A program made the translations under genes and the position numbers. From the NCBI GenBank assembly GCA_020696345.1, contig JAEHCK010000048.1, forward strand, positions 1-32,622: a DNA stretch of 32,622 nt, given 5' to 3'. Under the pieces are notes generated by a model. The model was not told the DNA's origin and made no database searches. It worked only from the letters and a program-made list of their open reading frames with translations. The stretch's first letter is position 1. Every line of letters starts with the position of its first letter. This DNA is from Thermoplasmata archaeon (GTDB taxonomy: Archaea; Thermoplasmatota; Penumbrarchaeia; JAEHCK01). Positions 5,941 through 14,367 of the stretch are shown here, in pieces.

Positions 5941-8514
5941 ATGGATCTTGGCACAATACTAATATGGCTTTCATTATTGCTGGCCATCGGAATTGTCATT
6001 TGCACATTTTTGTTTTATTTCACCAAGATCAGATTGTTTCGAACATATGCAATGGTTGCCACAATTGCATGCATGTTTGCAATTACAATATCATATCTAT
6101 TATTATCATATTATTTCTTGACATCCAATTTTGATATACATTACGTATGGGAGAACTCGGGTAAAGCTCTAAGTAATGACCTTAAACTGGCCGGAGTCTG
6201 GGCAGGTCAGGAAGGATCTTTGCTTTTATGGGTATGGATAATCCTTTTATCTTTAGGTATCGAAGAGACCATTCAATATTTTAGACGACGAAAATATTTA
6301 CACAATAACAGAAGATCGGTTCAGGATATGAATTCCCCAAATGTTTATGATTGGACCAGAATGATCGTGATCGCAGTAGCAGTGGTATTTCTAATTCTAT
6401 TGGTCCTGAATGACCCGTTCGAACCGGTCCATGAACATGAATTATCGAACAATGCTGCTTATGATCCGGAAGACTTTCCCGGTGGTTTTGGTATGAATCC
6501 CATGCAGCGCAATATCTGGATGGTGATACATCCACCACTGCTATTTATCGGTTTTGCGTTGATCACAATTCCTTTTGCGGCAAGTATTGGCTATGCCCTC
6601 ACAAATGATAAAAAATGGACCAAGATCTCACTACAATGGAGTCGGCTTGCCTGGTTGTTTCTCACACTCGGGATTGGTATTGGTGCGATCTGGGCATATC
6701 TTGCGCTCGGTTGGGGCGGTTATTGGGGCTGGGACCCTGTTGAGGTCGGTTCGTTGGTTCCATGGATCACACTCACTGGGTTCATGCATGCACAATTAAT
6801 GAACAAACGAAAGAACGAATATAGTATTATGACACCGATCCTAGGCACGGTAACTTTCGTTCTCGTGATATTTGCGACATTTATCACCCGCAGCGGCCTG
6901 TGGACCTCTGTTCATGCCTGGTCCGAAACCGAGGTGGGCCTGATCCTTATGGCAACCATGATATGTACTTTGGTTCTTGCTGCATTGATCATACTGCGTG
7001 CATTTATTTTGAAGAACAATAAAAATAAACGTGACAATAATGACGATGAAGGAGTTGATGGCGATGAAGAATACAATTGGGAAAAAATTACGATGATCAC
7101 TGCAATAATAATATTTGCGATCATGGCGTTTCTTACATTTGTCGGATTACTTGTCACCATGCAAAAAGTGGACACGTCCTTTTACGAAACACGACTGGCG
7201 CCGTTTACCATAATATTAATGATAGTCCTGTCCGTGTGTTTGTGCTGGCGTTATTTTGGTAAGGAAAATACAATTACCATTGTATCCTGGATGGTGATGA
7301 TAGGTATTGCATGTGCGTTGCTATTACCCAAAAACTATTTCCCTGGTGAGGCCGAACCATTTTACTACGACTCGATCACTACACACCATATAGTTGGCTT
7401 TATGATCCCGTTTGCGTTTTTTGCGATCTTTGCATCTATTTTTAAAATTATCAAGCAACTTAGAGTTAAAACTTTAAGAAATAAATTAAGATCCATCAGC
7501 CCGCATATTATTCATCTTGGAGTTGCTTTCATTATAATAGGATATATTGCAAGTCAAACCATGATCACTGAGGTAAATAAAAGATTGAATGAAGGCGACG
7601 TCATTGAGATAGGTGATTACGACGTCAAAGTCACCAAGATCGAGATCGAGGAAGACACCAATGATCCTGATACTTTGTATGCCCATTGGGGAAATTGGGA
7701 CACTTGGACCGTAACCGTGGAAATTTATCAAAATAAAGAATTTATCCAAAAAGGTCAAATGAATGTGATAAAAATGTCTAACCCTAAAGATGACATTAGA
7801 CAACCATTATTCTATCTAGATCATAAATATAAAGATCTTTTAACAAATGGCTATATCAATGACGAACTTAGAAAAGAGTTCAATGATAACAAATTACCAT
7901 TGGCAGATGATGCGGTAATTACTCAAAGTGACGAAGAATATTGGAAATATATTTACCATAACAACCCTGACCCTGTTAATTATTATTATAAGATAATAAG
8001 TGGTAACTATGTCTATATAATCGAATATTATTCATATCTATTTGGAATAAGCCCAGACTTTAGCCATTATCTACAGAACGGCACTGTTTCTCATATTATT
8101 ACCGAAGTGTTCGATGATAATAAAATAATATTATCCAATGCTACCACAATTTCAAGAGTTGATAATATGCATTGGATAATAGAGGACGGGTCCAATATCT
8201 ATTTGATCAATAATGTTGGCGGAGAGCTGAGGATATTTGATACAGACCCTGACCAGCCGTTAACCGTATATGGCATCAGAGATTATTCTGGCAGCATGAG
8301 TTCCGAGGTCTTTGTTGGCGTCATGCCTTTTGAAGACCTGTATCTAAGTTTTAACGTGGTCAATTATGACCAAGTTGACATTCAAGCAAAAACCATACCC
8401 ATGATGTCATTTATTTGGGGTGGAATGATATTGTTTGTTATTGGGATCGCATTAAGATTAACTATCGATTATATACCCACAAAAAAATTGCTTCGCAAAA
8501 AAGATAATGGTTGA
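5941..8514 (+). CDS. ccmF: CcmF, haem lyase of cytochrome c maturation, long form
   Basis: Multi-spanning membrane protein that joins haem from CcmE to the CxxCH cysteines of apocytochrome c. Signatures: WAGQEGSLLLWVWI at 87-100, a His in MVIHPPLLFIGF near 196, the WWD domain WGGYWGWDPVEVGSLVPW starting at 258, and later His residues in HHIVGF and SPHIIHLGVAF. Length 857 exceeds the bacterial norm of about 640. The excess is an extracytoplasmic, acidic, beta-rich region at about 545-825 between the last two membrane helices. The protein ends with one helix and a basic tail. No CcmG, CcmH or CcmI gene follows, consistent with the archaeal variant System I. A T-run follows the stop. Confidence 0.95.
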   Translation: MDLGTILIWLSLLLAIGIVICTFLFYFTKIRLFRTYAMVATIACMFAITISYLLLSYYFLTSNFDIHYVWENSGKALSNDLKLAGVWAGQEGSLLLWVWIILLSLGIEETIQYFRRRKYLHNNRRSVQDMNSPNVYDWTRMIVIAVAVVFLILLVLNDPFEPVHEHELSNNAAYDPEDFPGGFGMNPMQRNIWMVIHPPLLFIGFALITIPFAASIGYALTNDKKWTKISLQWSRLAWLFLTLGIGIGAIWAYLALGWGGYWGWDPVEVGSLVPWITLTGFMHAQLMNKRKNEYSIMTPILGTVTFVLVIFATFITRSGLWTSVHAWSETEVGLILMATMICTLVLAALIILRAFILKNNKNKRDNNDDEGVDGDEEYNWEKITMITAIIIFAIMAFLTFVGLLVTMQKVDTSFYETRLAPFTIILMIVLSVCLCWRYFGKENTITIVSWMVMIGIACALLLPKNYFPGEAEPFYYDSITTHHIVGFMIPFAFFAIFASIFKIIKQLRVKTLRNKLRSISPHIIHLGVAFIIIGYIASQTMITEVNKRLNEGDVIEIGDYDVKVTKIEIEEDTNDPDTLYAHWGNWDTWTVTVEIYQNKEFIQKGQMNVIKMSNPKDDIRQPLFYLDHKYKDLLTNGYINDELRKEFNDNKLPLADDAVITQSDEEYWKYIYHNNPDPVNYYYKIISGNYVYIIEYYSYLFGISPDFSHYLQNGTVSHIITEVFDDNKIILSNATTISRVDNMHWIIEDGSNIYLINNVGGELRIFDTDPDQPLTVYGIRDYSGSMSSEVFVGVMPFEDLYLSFNVVNYDQVDIQAKTIPMMSFIWGGMILFVIGIALRLTIDYIPTKKLLRKKDNG

Positions 8515-8519
8515 TGCAA

Positions 8520-8526
8520 TTTTTTT
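8520..8526 (+). terminator. Oligo-T terminator after ccmF
   Basis: T7 run six bases after the ccmF stop, the usual archaeal intrinsic termination signal, in the short convergent gap before the minus-strand HTH gene. Confidence 0.45.
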
Positions 8527-8555
8527 AAAGTCAAATTTTAAACTTAACAAAGAAA

Positions 8556-8933
8556 TCAGTCCTCAGAAACAACTGGACATATTTTGCATTTTTTTAATTG
8601 AAAAAATTCTTTTAAAGTTTTTGTAAATTTCTGGTCCTGCCTAATCTTTTGACAAGGTTCACATAATAAGATCTGTTCACTCTCGAGCTCACCCGAGACG
8701 AGCTTTTTGGCGGTCTCTTTTGCGTATTTAGTTATTTCCGGAAATGTTTTCAATAGTTCTTTATCGGCAGCCCTGGTGGATGTATAATACTGGCTTACGG
8801 CGGATTGGCTTATTCCCAGAATATTTGAGATCTCCTGTTGTTTCATATGATAATCTTCGATCAGGACCTTTACGATCGCAGATCTGATACTGGGTAATAC
8901 TTTACCGACAATTACTTCACAAGGCGGTTTCAT
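8556..8933 (-). CDS. HTH (XRE-like) regulator with C-terminal cysteine pairs
   Basis: Small DNA-binding protein of a common archaeal type. It opens with the characteristic MKPPCEVIVGKVLPSIRSAI. A helix-turn-helix is at about 30-52 (MKQQEISNILGISQSAVSQY). The C-terminus has CEPCQKIR and CKICP, so with Cys5 there are five cysteines that could hold zinc or an iron-sulfur cluster. The related larger archaeal proteins add ThiN-type or CBS domains; this one stops after the cysteine region at 125 residues. It may sense metal, redox state or a cofactor. It is convergent with ccmF, and its upstream region holds repeated GAGCCACATT words that could be autoregulatory sites. Confidence 0.85.
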   Translation of the reverse strand: MKPPCEVIVGKVLPSIRSAIVKVLIEDYHMKQQEISNILGISQSAVSQYYTSTRAADKELLKTFPEITKYAKETAKKLVSGELESEQILLCEPCQKIRQDQKFTKTLKEFFQLKKCKICPVVSED

Positions 8934-8984
8934 AATAATACCTCATTGCAAAATTAACGAAAATGAAACAGTAATATTTTTTTA

Positions 8985-9004
8985 GAGCCACATTGAGCCA
9001 CATT
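8985..9004. promoter_or_regulatory. Tandem 10-bp repeat, candidate operator
   Basis: GAGCCACATT occurs twice head to tail upstream of the HTH gene. A third relative, GAACCACATT, lies at 9085-9094 in the same divergent intergenic region, nearer the secreted CPSC protein gene. Spacing between the second and third copies is about 80 bp. Confidence 0.4.
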
Positions 9005-9063
9005 AATGGCAATATAGTATCATGCTGTGATCGTGGGGCCCTCTTGGGTATTAATAAATGTGT

Positions 9064-9076
9064 GAAGGTAACCTTC
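9064..9076. promoter_or_regulatory. 13-bp palindrome GAAGGT-A-ACCTTC
   Basis: Perfect 6-bp arms around a central A, between the two divergent promoters of the HTH gene and the CPSC protein gene. A TATA box for the plus gene follows at about 9114-9122 (CTATAAAAA). Confidence 0.4.
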
Positions 9077-9219
9077 AAACCTGAGAACCACATTAACATA
9101 ATAACTTGTTTGTCTATAAAAAATTAATCCATTATTATGGAATTAGAACAACTTTGATACTAAATGGGAAAAAGTATTTGTATTTGTAATAATAAACGGG
9201 GGATGGAGCGAATAGCAAA

Positions 9220-10725
9220 ATGAAGTGCCAGAATCTGAAGATCGTTTGTATATTATTCACATTATTCCTATCTATAACGTTAAGTCCGGTGGCCGTGTGG
9301 GGAGTGTTGGCGCCAGAGATCGATCATGAAGATCTTGATGCCGAAAACACCCCGGTGCCGTCACCACTGCCGGTACCGTCTAACTACCGCCATAGACCAA
9401 TTGTAGAGTTTTTCACCGGCTTAAGTTGTCCGTCCTGTATGAATGGCCCGCATGGTGATCTGGAAAAGCTCTGGGAGGAGGATCGTGAAAACGAGGAGCA
9501 GCCATTTACATATATTGCATTCCACGAGTTGAACGGAGGCGGTGTGGATGACCTGGCAACCGAGGATTCAAAAGAACGCATGAGATTTTATCAACCTGGC
9601 GTGTCAGGCACGCCCGACGCCGAGTTTGACGGTGGATATATTAAACTTGGCGGGCTTTCCACTAACTCAATCAACTACCAATCGGCCTCACAAGCGGTGG
9701 AAGACTGCAAAACTAGGTATACAAAAACCATTAATCCGCTTCGACCCATACAATCGCTCCGGAACGATTTCAAGTTTGTGGAACTATTCGTTGACCAGAT
9801 CTTCACGGGTGACGGGTTTGCGATCAGTGTAGAAGCCCGGTATCTGGGTACGGACGCAATAATTTCCATGCAGAACCTTCGCGGTAGTCTTTATGTGTTC
9901 ATGGTGGAAGAGAATGTGGAAGCCTATAGCACCGTCTTGGATGAGTTCGTGATCAATCATAATGTATTCAGGGATTATGCGATCTCTGACCAGCAATTTA
10001 CATTAACGGCAGACGAGACCTATTCCATAACCATGGAATGGAAGATCCCGGAGGCAAAGGTACCCATCAAGCCCGGAGACATTACAGCAGTTGCAGCCAT
10101 ATACGACCTCGACGATACCAGTTCAAGTGACGGTAATAAGGGCAACGATGCACAGGTGCCCAGGTGCATTCAATCAGCAACTCCGATCTCCACGGCGTTT
10201 GATAAGAACAATGACCTGCCTGTAATTAACGATATTAGCACGGAATATAATGATGATCTGGTGATCAATGCCAAGCTGGACGATGCTAATGGTATCTCGA
10301 AAGCATATTTACTGTATAATACCGAATCACAAAACTCCACTGCATGGTCATATGAGGAAATGACCGTTGCCGGTGAAGAAATATGCGACGACCAGGGAGT
10401 ATGTTACGCGTATTCGGACAGCACGGCTTCTGTGAAGATACCGGTGGAGAACGGAGAGGATGTGTACTTCATGATCCTCGTGTATGATGGCAGCGGCCTC
10501 GAATACGGTGGACTAGGCGCCCAAGGTAAATCCGAGATCTATAATTTTACAACGGCCGGGGGTAAACAGAATAACTTGCTGGGCGACATATTATCTTGGG
10601 GTGCGCTCGGGGTAATATTGGGTATTTGTGTAGTTTTATTGGTAATTATTTTTATCACCAAAACCCGGAAGGGTGGTGGAAAAAGCCTCAGAGCGATCCT
10701 GAAATTAAATCAATTAAGTAATTGA
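9220..10725 (+). CDS. Secreted, membrane-anchored thioredoxin-fold protein (CPSC; Omp28-like)
   Basis: Extracytoplasmic protein with a likely redox role. A signal peptide covers residues 1-29. Residues 59-165 carry a thioredoxin-like region with VEFFTGLSCPSCMNGPHGDL (Cys70-x-x-Cys73) and later VSGTPDAEFDGGY, a cis-Pro-like segment with an added Gly. This arrangement resembles Omp28-type proteins. Residues 170-450 are beta-rich, and a C-terminal helix at about 455-478 followed by KTRKGGGK anchors it outside the cell. The start ATG is preceded by GGATGGAG at 9202-9209. It could supply the apocytochrome thiol reduction that CcmG and CcmH perform elsewhere, but it is not in the ccm operon, so this is a hypothesis. 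Confidence 0.8.
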   Translation: MKCQNLKIVCILFTLFLSITLSPVAVWGVLAPEIDHEDLDAENTPVPSPLPVPSNYRHRPIVEFFTGLSCPSCMNGPHGDLEKLWEEDRENEEQPFTYIAFHELNGGGVDDLATEDSKERMRFYQPGVSGTPDAEFDGGYIKLGGLSTNSINYQSASQAVEDCKTRYTKTINPLRPIQSLRNDFKFVELFVDQIFTGDGFAISVEARYLGTDAIISMQNLRGSLYVFMVEENVEAYSTVLDEFVINHNVFRDYAISDQQFTLTADETYSITMEWKIPEAKVPIKPGDITAVAAIYDLDDTSSSDGNKGNDAQVPRCIQSATPISTAFDKNNDLPVINDISTEYNDDLVINAKLDDANGISKAYLLYNTESQNSTAWSYEEMTVAGEEICDDQGVCYAYSDSTASVKIPVENGEDVYFMILVYDGSGLEYGGLGAQGKSEIYNFTTAGGKQNNLLGDILSWGALGVILGICVVLLVIIFITKTRKGGGKSLRAILKLNQLSN

Positions 10726-10730
10726 GGCAT

Positions 10731-11027
10731 TGATTATTTATTGCTTGAATGTAGTCGGGTAGAATTATCGTAGGAAAGTAGCCGTGATTATTTATTGCTT
10801 GACAGTGGCAGTGATGAGTTATTGATTGACAGATGCCTGGATTAATTGTTGATTGACAGATGCCTTGATTGATTGTTGATTGACAGATGCCTTGGTTGAT
10901 TATTGATTGATAGATACCTTGATTGATTGTTGATTGACAGATGCCTTGATCGATTATTGATTGACAGATACCCTGATGGATTATCGATTGACAGATGCCT
11001 TGATGGATTATCGATTAATTGAAACCT
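10731..11027. repeat. 27-bp tandem array, left arm (11 units)
   Basis: Eleven contiguous 27-bp units with no insertions or deletions. The best-conserved units end in TTGACAGATGCCT; similarity decays towards the outer (left) end. The array begins five bases after the stop of the CPSC protein gene. The core TGACAGATGCCT is the reverse complement type of the right arm. Open frames across it are simple 9-residue repeats and are not treated as genes. Confidence 0.85.
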
Positions 11028-11044
11028 GGGTTTAAAAATAAAAT

Positions 11045-11260
11045 CCAGGTATCTGTTCAACACCAACCCAGCACGGTATCTGTTCAGCACCAACCCAGCC
11101 AGGTATCTGTTCAGCATCAACCCCGCCAGGTATCTGTTCAGCACCAACCCCGCCAGGCATCTGTTCAGCACCAACCTAGCCAGGTATCTGTTCAGTATCA
11201 ACCCAGCTCGGTATCTGTTCAACATCAACTCAACCTGGCTTCTGTTCAGCATCAACTCAT
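11045..11260. repeat. 27-bp tandem array, right arm (8 units, inverted)
   Basis: Eight contiguous 27-bp units with core AGGTATCTGTTCAGCACC. The reverse complement of a unit matches a left-arm unit at about 18 of 27 positions in the same phase, so the two arms form one giant imperfect palindrome around an AT-rich spacer (11028-11044). A degenerate ninth unit may reach 11287, touching the 3' end of the glycosyltransferase gene at 11291. Confidence 0.85.
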
Positions 11261-11290
11261 CTTGATTACTTTTCATTCCTTAATCTTTTT

Positions 11291-12415
11291 CTATAACACT
11301 TCGTCATAAACCTTGATCACATCACCCGCGATCTTGTCCCAGGCATACTCCTTCTCCACCATTTTACGCGACGCTCGACCCATCCGCACCCTCAATTTTT
11401 CATCGCCCAAGAGCTTCAACAGTGCCTCGTGCATATTATCATGATCCACCAGATATCCGTTCTTGCCCTCTTCTATGACTTCTGTGGCTCCACCGGTCCG
11501 GACAGAGACCAATGGTAAGCCTGCGGACATGGCCTCGATCAGTACTATACCAAAACCTTCGTAATATGATGGCAGTACAAAAATTGACGATCCTTCGTAG
11601 ATCTTTGTAAGCTCCTCCTCAGTCACGAACCCGTGAAATTCTAAGTTTTTTTTACGCAGCCCAAGTTTCTTTGCCATGTCTTTTAAACGTATTTCGTCCT
11701 CACCTGAGCCAACGATATTTAAAAATGCATTTTTTTCTTCTTTGATCACCTTTGAAAAGCTCTCCAATAGTTTATCGATCCCCTTTCGCTCATGCAGTCG
11801 GCCGACAAAGATGAGTGTTTTTGATTTGCAGTTGCTGGATGAAAATCGTGTAACATCCACACCATTGGGAATGGTTGCAATTTTATCACGGGGTACGCCG
11901 TATTGCGCAATAACATCATTTCGATTCTCGTTGCTGACAACAATGATCTTGTCAGCCTTTCTACCGGAGTATCGTTCCATTAGCATGGACGAGAAATCGG
12001 TGATCACATGATTAGGATGCGCACCATAGTGCAGGCTGCCGCGAAACTCGTTCAACTGCGTCCCGTGCATGGTTAGTACATACGGCAGTTTCTTCACCAA
12101 TGCATACCCGAACGAGTACATGGAATGCCCGTGGATCAGGTCAAGGTCGTAGGTCTTTATCTTGCGCCCAACATTCAATGAGAATGATAAATATTCGCCC
12201 AAGGTTAGCCTGGGCAGCGGTATACATGGTATTGGGTGTACATACAGGTTTTTTTTCTTGATATATTTACCTGGTTTTTTACTACCTTGACCAACAATAA
12301 ACACATGCGTCTCCACGCCTTTTTGCGCAAGAGCTCGTGAAAGCTCGGCGATATGTGTTTGAATTCCACCTCTATCAAATGGAGGAATACTGCGGCCGAT
12401 CATGCCGATTTTCAT
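11291..12415 (-). CDS. Glycosyltransferase family 4 (GT-B), first of a divergent pair
   Basis: Cytoplasmic sugar transferase, probably for cell-surface glycans or glycolipids. The N-terminal Rossmann domain has RGGIQTHIAELSRAL and DLIHGHSMYSF. The C-terminal domain opens with LIFVGRLHERKGIDKLLESF and carries the GT4 E-x7-E motif in YEGFGIVLIEAM, which binds the nucleotide sugar. Length 374 is normal. Donor and acceptor cannot be read from the sequence. It is transcribed divergently from a second GT4 gene at 12497 across an 81-bp promoter region, and its 3' end abuts the 27-bp array. Confidence 0.93.
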   Translation of the reverse strand: MKIGMIGRSIPPFDRGGIQTHIAELSRALAQKGVETHVFIVGQGSKKPGKYIKKKNLYVHPIPCIPLPRLTLGEYLSFSLNVGRKIKTYDLDLIHGHSMYSFGYALVKKLPYVLTMHGTQLNEFRGSLHYGAHPNHVITDFSSMLMERYSGRKADKIIVVSNENRNDVIAQYGVPRDKIATIPNGVDVTRFSSSNCKSKTLIFVGRLHERKGIDKLLESFSKVIKEEKNAFLNIVGSGEDEIRLKDMAKKLGLRKKNLEFHGFVTEEELTKIYEGSSIFVLPSYYEGFGIVLIEAMSAGLPLVSVRTGGATEVIEEGKNGYLVDHDNMHEALLKLLGDEKLRVRMGRASRKMVEKEYAWDKIAGDVIKVYDEVL

Positions 12416-12496
12416 CGGTAAATGCGAAGGTTATAAGCACTATAAGATATTTATTCCTGCAGTAATTACCCATGCTAGAATAAATTTGATGATTAC

Positions 12497-13609
12497 ATGA
12501 ACTTAAGGTTAGCATTATTATCGATGGACTATCCGCCGCGCATGGCTGGTGGTACTACGATACATACATACCAGTTAGCCAGGGCACTCGACTCGCTCGG
12601 CCACGAAGTCCATGTGGTTGCCGCATCACACCCAAACACACCCAAAGAGGAGGTGAAAGAGGGAATCCACATCCATCGTGTACGAAGGCCGTATTCCGTC
12701 TTTTCTGCACATCGAACACAGCAATTATTGAAAGACCTGGACGTAATTCACGGTCATGGTATTTGTTCGTATGGACATTTACTTTTAAATAAATTCCCCA
12801 CTGTTGTGAAAATGCACAACACATGGTTGGGTGAGTACGAGCGGTATCAAAAGATTGGGGGTAATGCAGCCAAGAGATTAGACACGGCCACTACCATGAA
12901 AATGTATGTTCGAATGGACAAAACATGCTGTAACCGGGCTGACCATTTAATTTGTATCAGTGATGTTATCAAAAATGATACGAAAAGATACGGCATCGCC
13001 GATGATAAAATGACCGTGATACACAACGGCATAGATCATCAGAAGTTCGATGTGAAAGAGAACTATCGGAAAAAACTGGGCCTGAGTGGCACGGTGGTCG
13101 GGTATATCGGCCGTCTGGAGCCGCATAAGGGTGTAGAATACCTGGTTAGGGCGGCCAAGAACTTGGATTGTAATTTCTTGCTGGTCGGTGACGGCTCGGA
13201 CCGGAAACGGCTGGAAGTGCTGGTGAAACAACTGGGGCTGCAGAAGAGATTCAAGTTTACAGGTTATGTACCGTACGAGGAAATACCCGGATATTACGCC
13301 ACTGCCGATATAATAGTCTACCCCACCCTGTACGAGCCATTGGGTAATGTGATCCTGGAAACCATGGCCGCGGGCAAACCCATTGTGGCGTCAAATGTCG
13401 ATGGTATCCCGGAGATCTTCGAGCCCGGTACGGGTTATCTGATCAAACCTTCCGCTAAAGCCTTGGCGGAGAAACTCGAGATACTGGTGGATGATAAAAA
13501 ATTGCAAGAAAAGATGGGTAAACTGGGTAGAGAGAAGGTCAAGCGTCATTCGTGGGTGGAGGTGGCGAAACAGACGGTTGAGGTCTGTGAGGGGGTTTTG
13601 GAGGGCTGA
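12497..13609 (+). CDS. Glycosyltransferase family 4 (GT-B), second of a divergent pair
   Basis: GT4 enzyme with the same architecture as its divergent neighbour but distinct in sequence. The N-terminal half has PPRMAGGTTIHTYQLARAL and DVIHGHGICSYGH. The C-terminal half has VGYIGRLEPHKGVEYLVRA, then VYPTLYEPLGNVILETMAAG, where EPLGNVILE is the E-x7-E donor-binding motif. Length 370. Start ATG at 12497; no clear Shine-Dalgarno, so it may be nearly leaderless, with an AT-rich box (ATATTTATT) about 40 bp upstream. The pairing suggests consecutive steps in one surface glycan, an inference from position. Confidence 0.93.
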   Translation: MNLRLALLSMDYPPRMAGGTTIHTYQLARALDSLGHEVHVVAASHPNTPKEEVKEGIHIHRVRRPYSVFSAHRTQQLLKDLDVIHGHGICSYGHLLLNKFPTVVKMHNTWLGEYERYQKIGGNAAKRLDTATTMKMYVRMDKTCCNRADHLICISDVIKNDTKRYGIADDKMTVIHNGIDHQKFDVKENYRKKLGLSGTVVGYIGRLEPHKGVEYLVRAAKNLDCNFLLVGDGSDRKRLEVLVKQLGLQKRFKFTGYVPYEEIPGYYATADIIVYPTLYEPLGNVILETMAAGKPIVASNVDGIPEIFEPGTGYLIKPSAKALAEKLEILVDDKKLQEKMGKLGREKVKRHSWVEVAKQTVEVCEGVLEG

Positions 13610-13642
13610 TAAGCTAATTTCAATAGATTATTTTACGCTGAT

Positions 13643-13820
13643 AAGTCTAAAGAGTCGAGGGTCGAGAGTCCAAAGTGTCAAACGAGTTATCGATGAACAG
13701 TAGCAATGATGAATAGTGGATAAAAGTTGAAGAATGAAGAATAGAGATTTTAAAATGGATGAGAAATTAAACCACTTTTTACTTTTACAGTTTTACTCTT
13801 AACTTTTCAATCTTCAATAT
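13643..13820. repeat. 7-bp arrays in the 13610-13998 gap
   Basis: First a short run with GAGTC, GGGTC and GAGTC at 7-bp spacing (about 13650-13671). Then from 13723 units in strict 7-bp register: left arm AAAGTTG then AAGAATG then AAGAATA, right arm from 13779 TTACTTT, later TAACTTT (13800) then TCAATCT then TCAATAT. AAAGTTG on the left is inverse to TAACTTT on the right. The rest of the gap (to 13998) has AT-rich promoter-like sequence for the padR gene and nothing else recognisable. Confidence 0.5.
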
Positions 13821-13998
13821 TCACTTATAAACATTCCAACCAACGATCAATCCCCCCACTGTTCAGCAATATTTTTTCATGAAAATGTCCAAATTCTCGA
13901 GAGGGGCCATCTTTTTTAAGTTAACCAAAACATTTATTATTTGATTCAGCCATATAGTACATAGAAGTTCGATATACCTCGCAGCTCTTGGTGGCACC

Positions 13999-14367
13999 AT
14001 GGGTAATGTTGAAAAATTTAAAAATAAGATCGACCGCGAAATGAAATCCGGATTTATCGCGGTTTTGTTATTATATATTATAAATAATAGTAAAGAACCG
14101 ATCTATGGTTATAAGATCATACAAAATTTAAATCTGGCTACCAAAGGTAACTTGAAATTTCACGAGGGCACGGTATATCCCATTCTTCGGTTTCTTCATA
14201 CTCAAAATTTTCTTACGGCTTTTCTGGGTGAATCACCAAGTGGAGCACCTAGAAAATATTATAAAATTACAGATCAAGGAAAAATTGCTCTTCGCGAGGG
14301 GTTAAGATCTTGGCAACAACTGCGTGATGAATTATACGAAATATTGCCAAGTATGGAGGTGAAATAA
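13999..14367 (+). CDS. PadR-family transcriptional regulator
   Basis: Winged-helix repressor. PadR hallmarks: FIAVLLLYIINN at the first helix, PIYGYKIIQNLN, FHEGTVYPILRFLHTQNFL (recognition region) and GAPRKYYKITDQGKIAL (wing). Length 122 is typical for the short class. It overlaps the next gene by one base (TAATG), and a perfect GGAGGTG at 14354-14360 lies inside its 3' end to start that gene. PadR followed by a HAAS-domain membrane protein is a recurrent pair in which the regulator usually controls its own operon. The ligand is unknown. Confidence 0.93.
   Translation: MGNVEKFKNKIDREMKSGFIAVLLLYIINNSKEPIYGYKIIQNLNLATKGNLKFHEGTVYPILRFLHTQNFLTAFLGESPSGAPRKYYKITDQGKIALREGLRSWQQLRDELYEILPSMEVK

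Noticed and set aside
10731-11260. CRISPR array
   Set aside because: Units abut each other with no unique spacers, the repeats are degenerate, the orientation flips in the middle, and no cas genes are nearby.
10731-11260. Replication origin with iterons
   Set aside because: AT-rich centre with inverted repeats is suggestive, but there is no Orc1/Cdc6 or Rep gene in the window and similar smaller arrays occur in many gaps.
10842-11276. Minus-strand 144-codon frame (and plus-strand 11019-11309) with 9-residue repeats
   Set aside because: Both are by-products of the 27-bp (9-codon) array: no ribosome binding site, no domain, and the arms change sense at the centre of the array.
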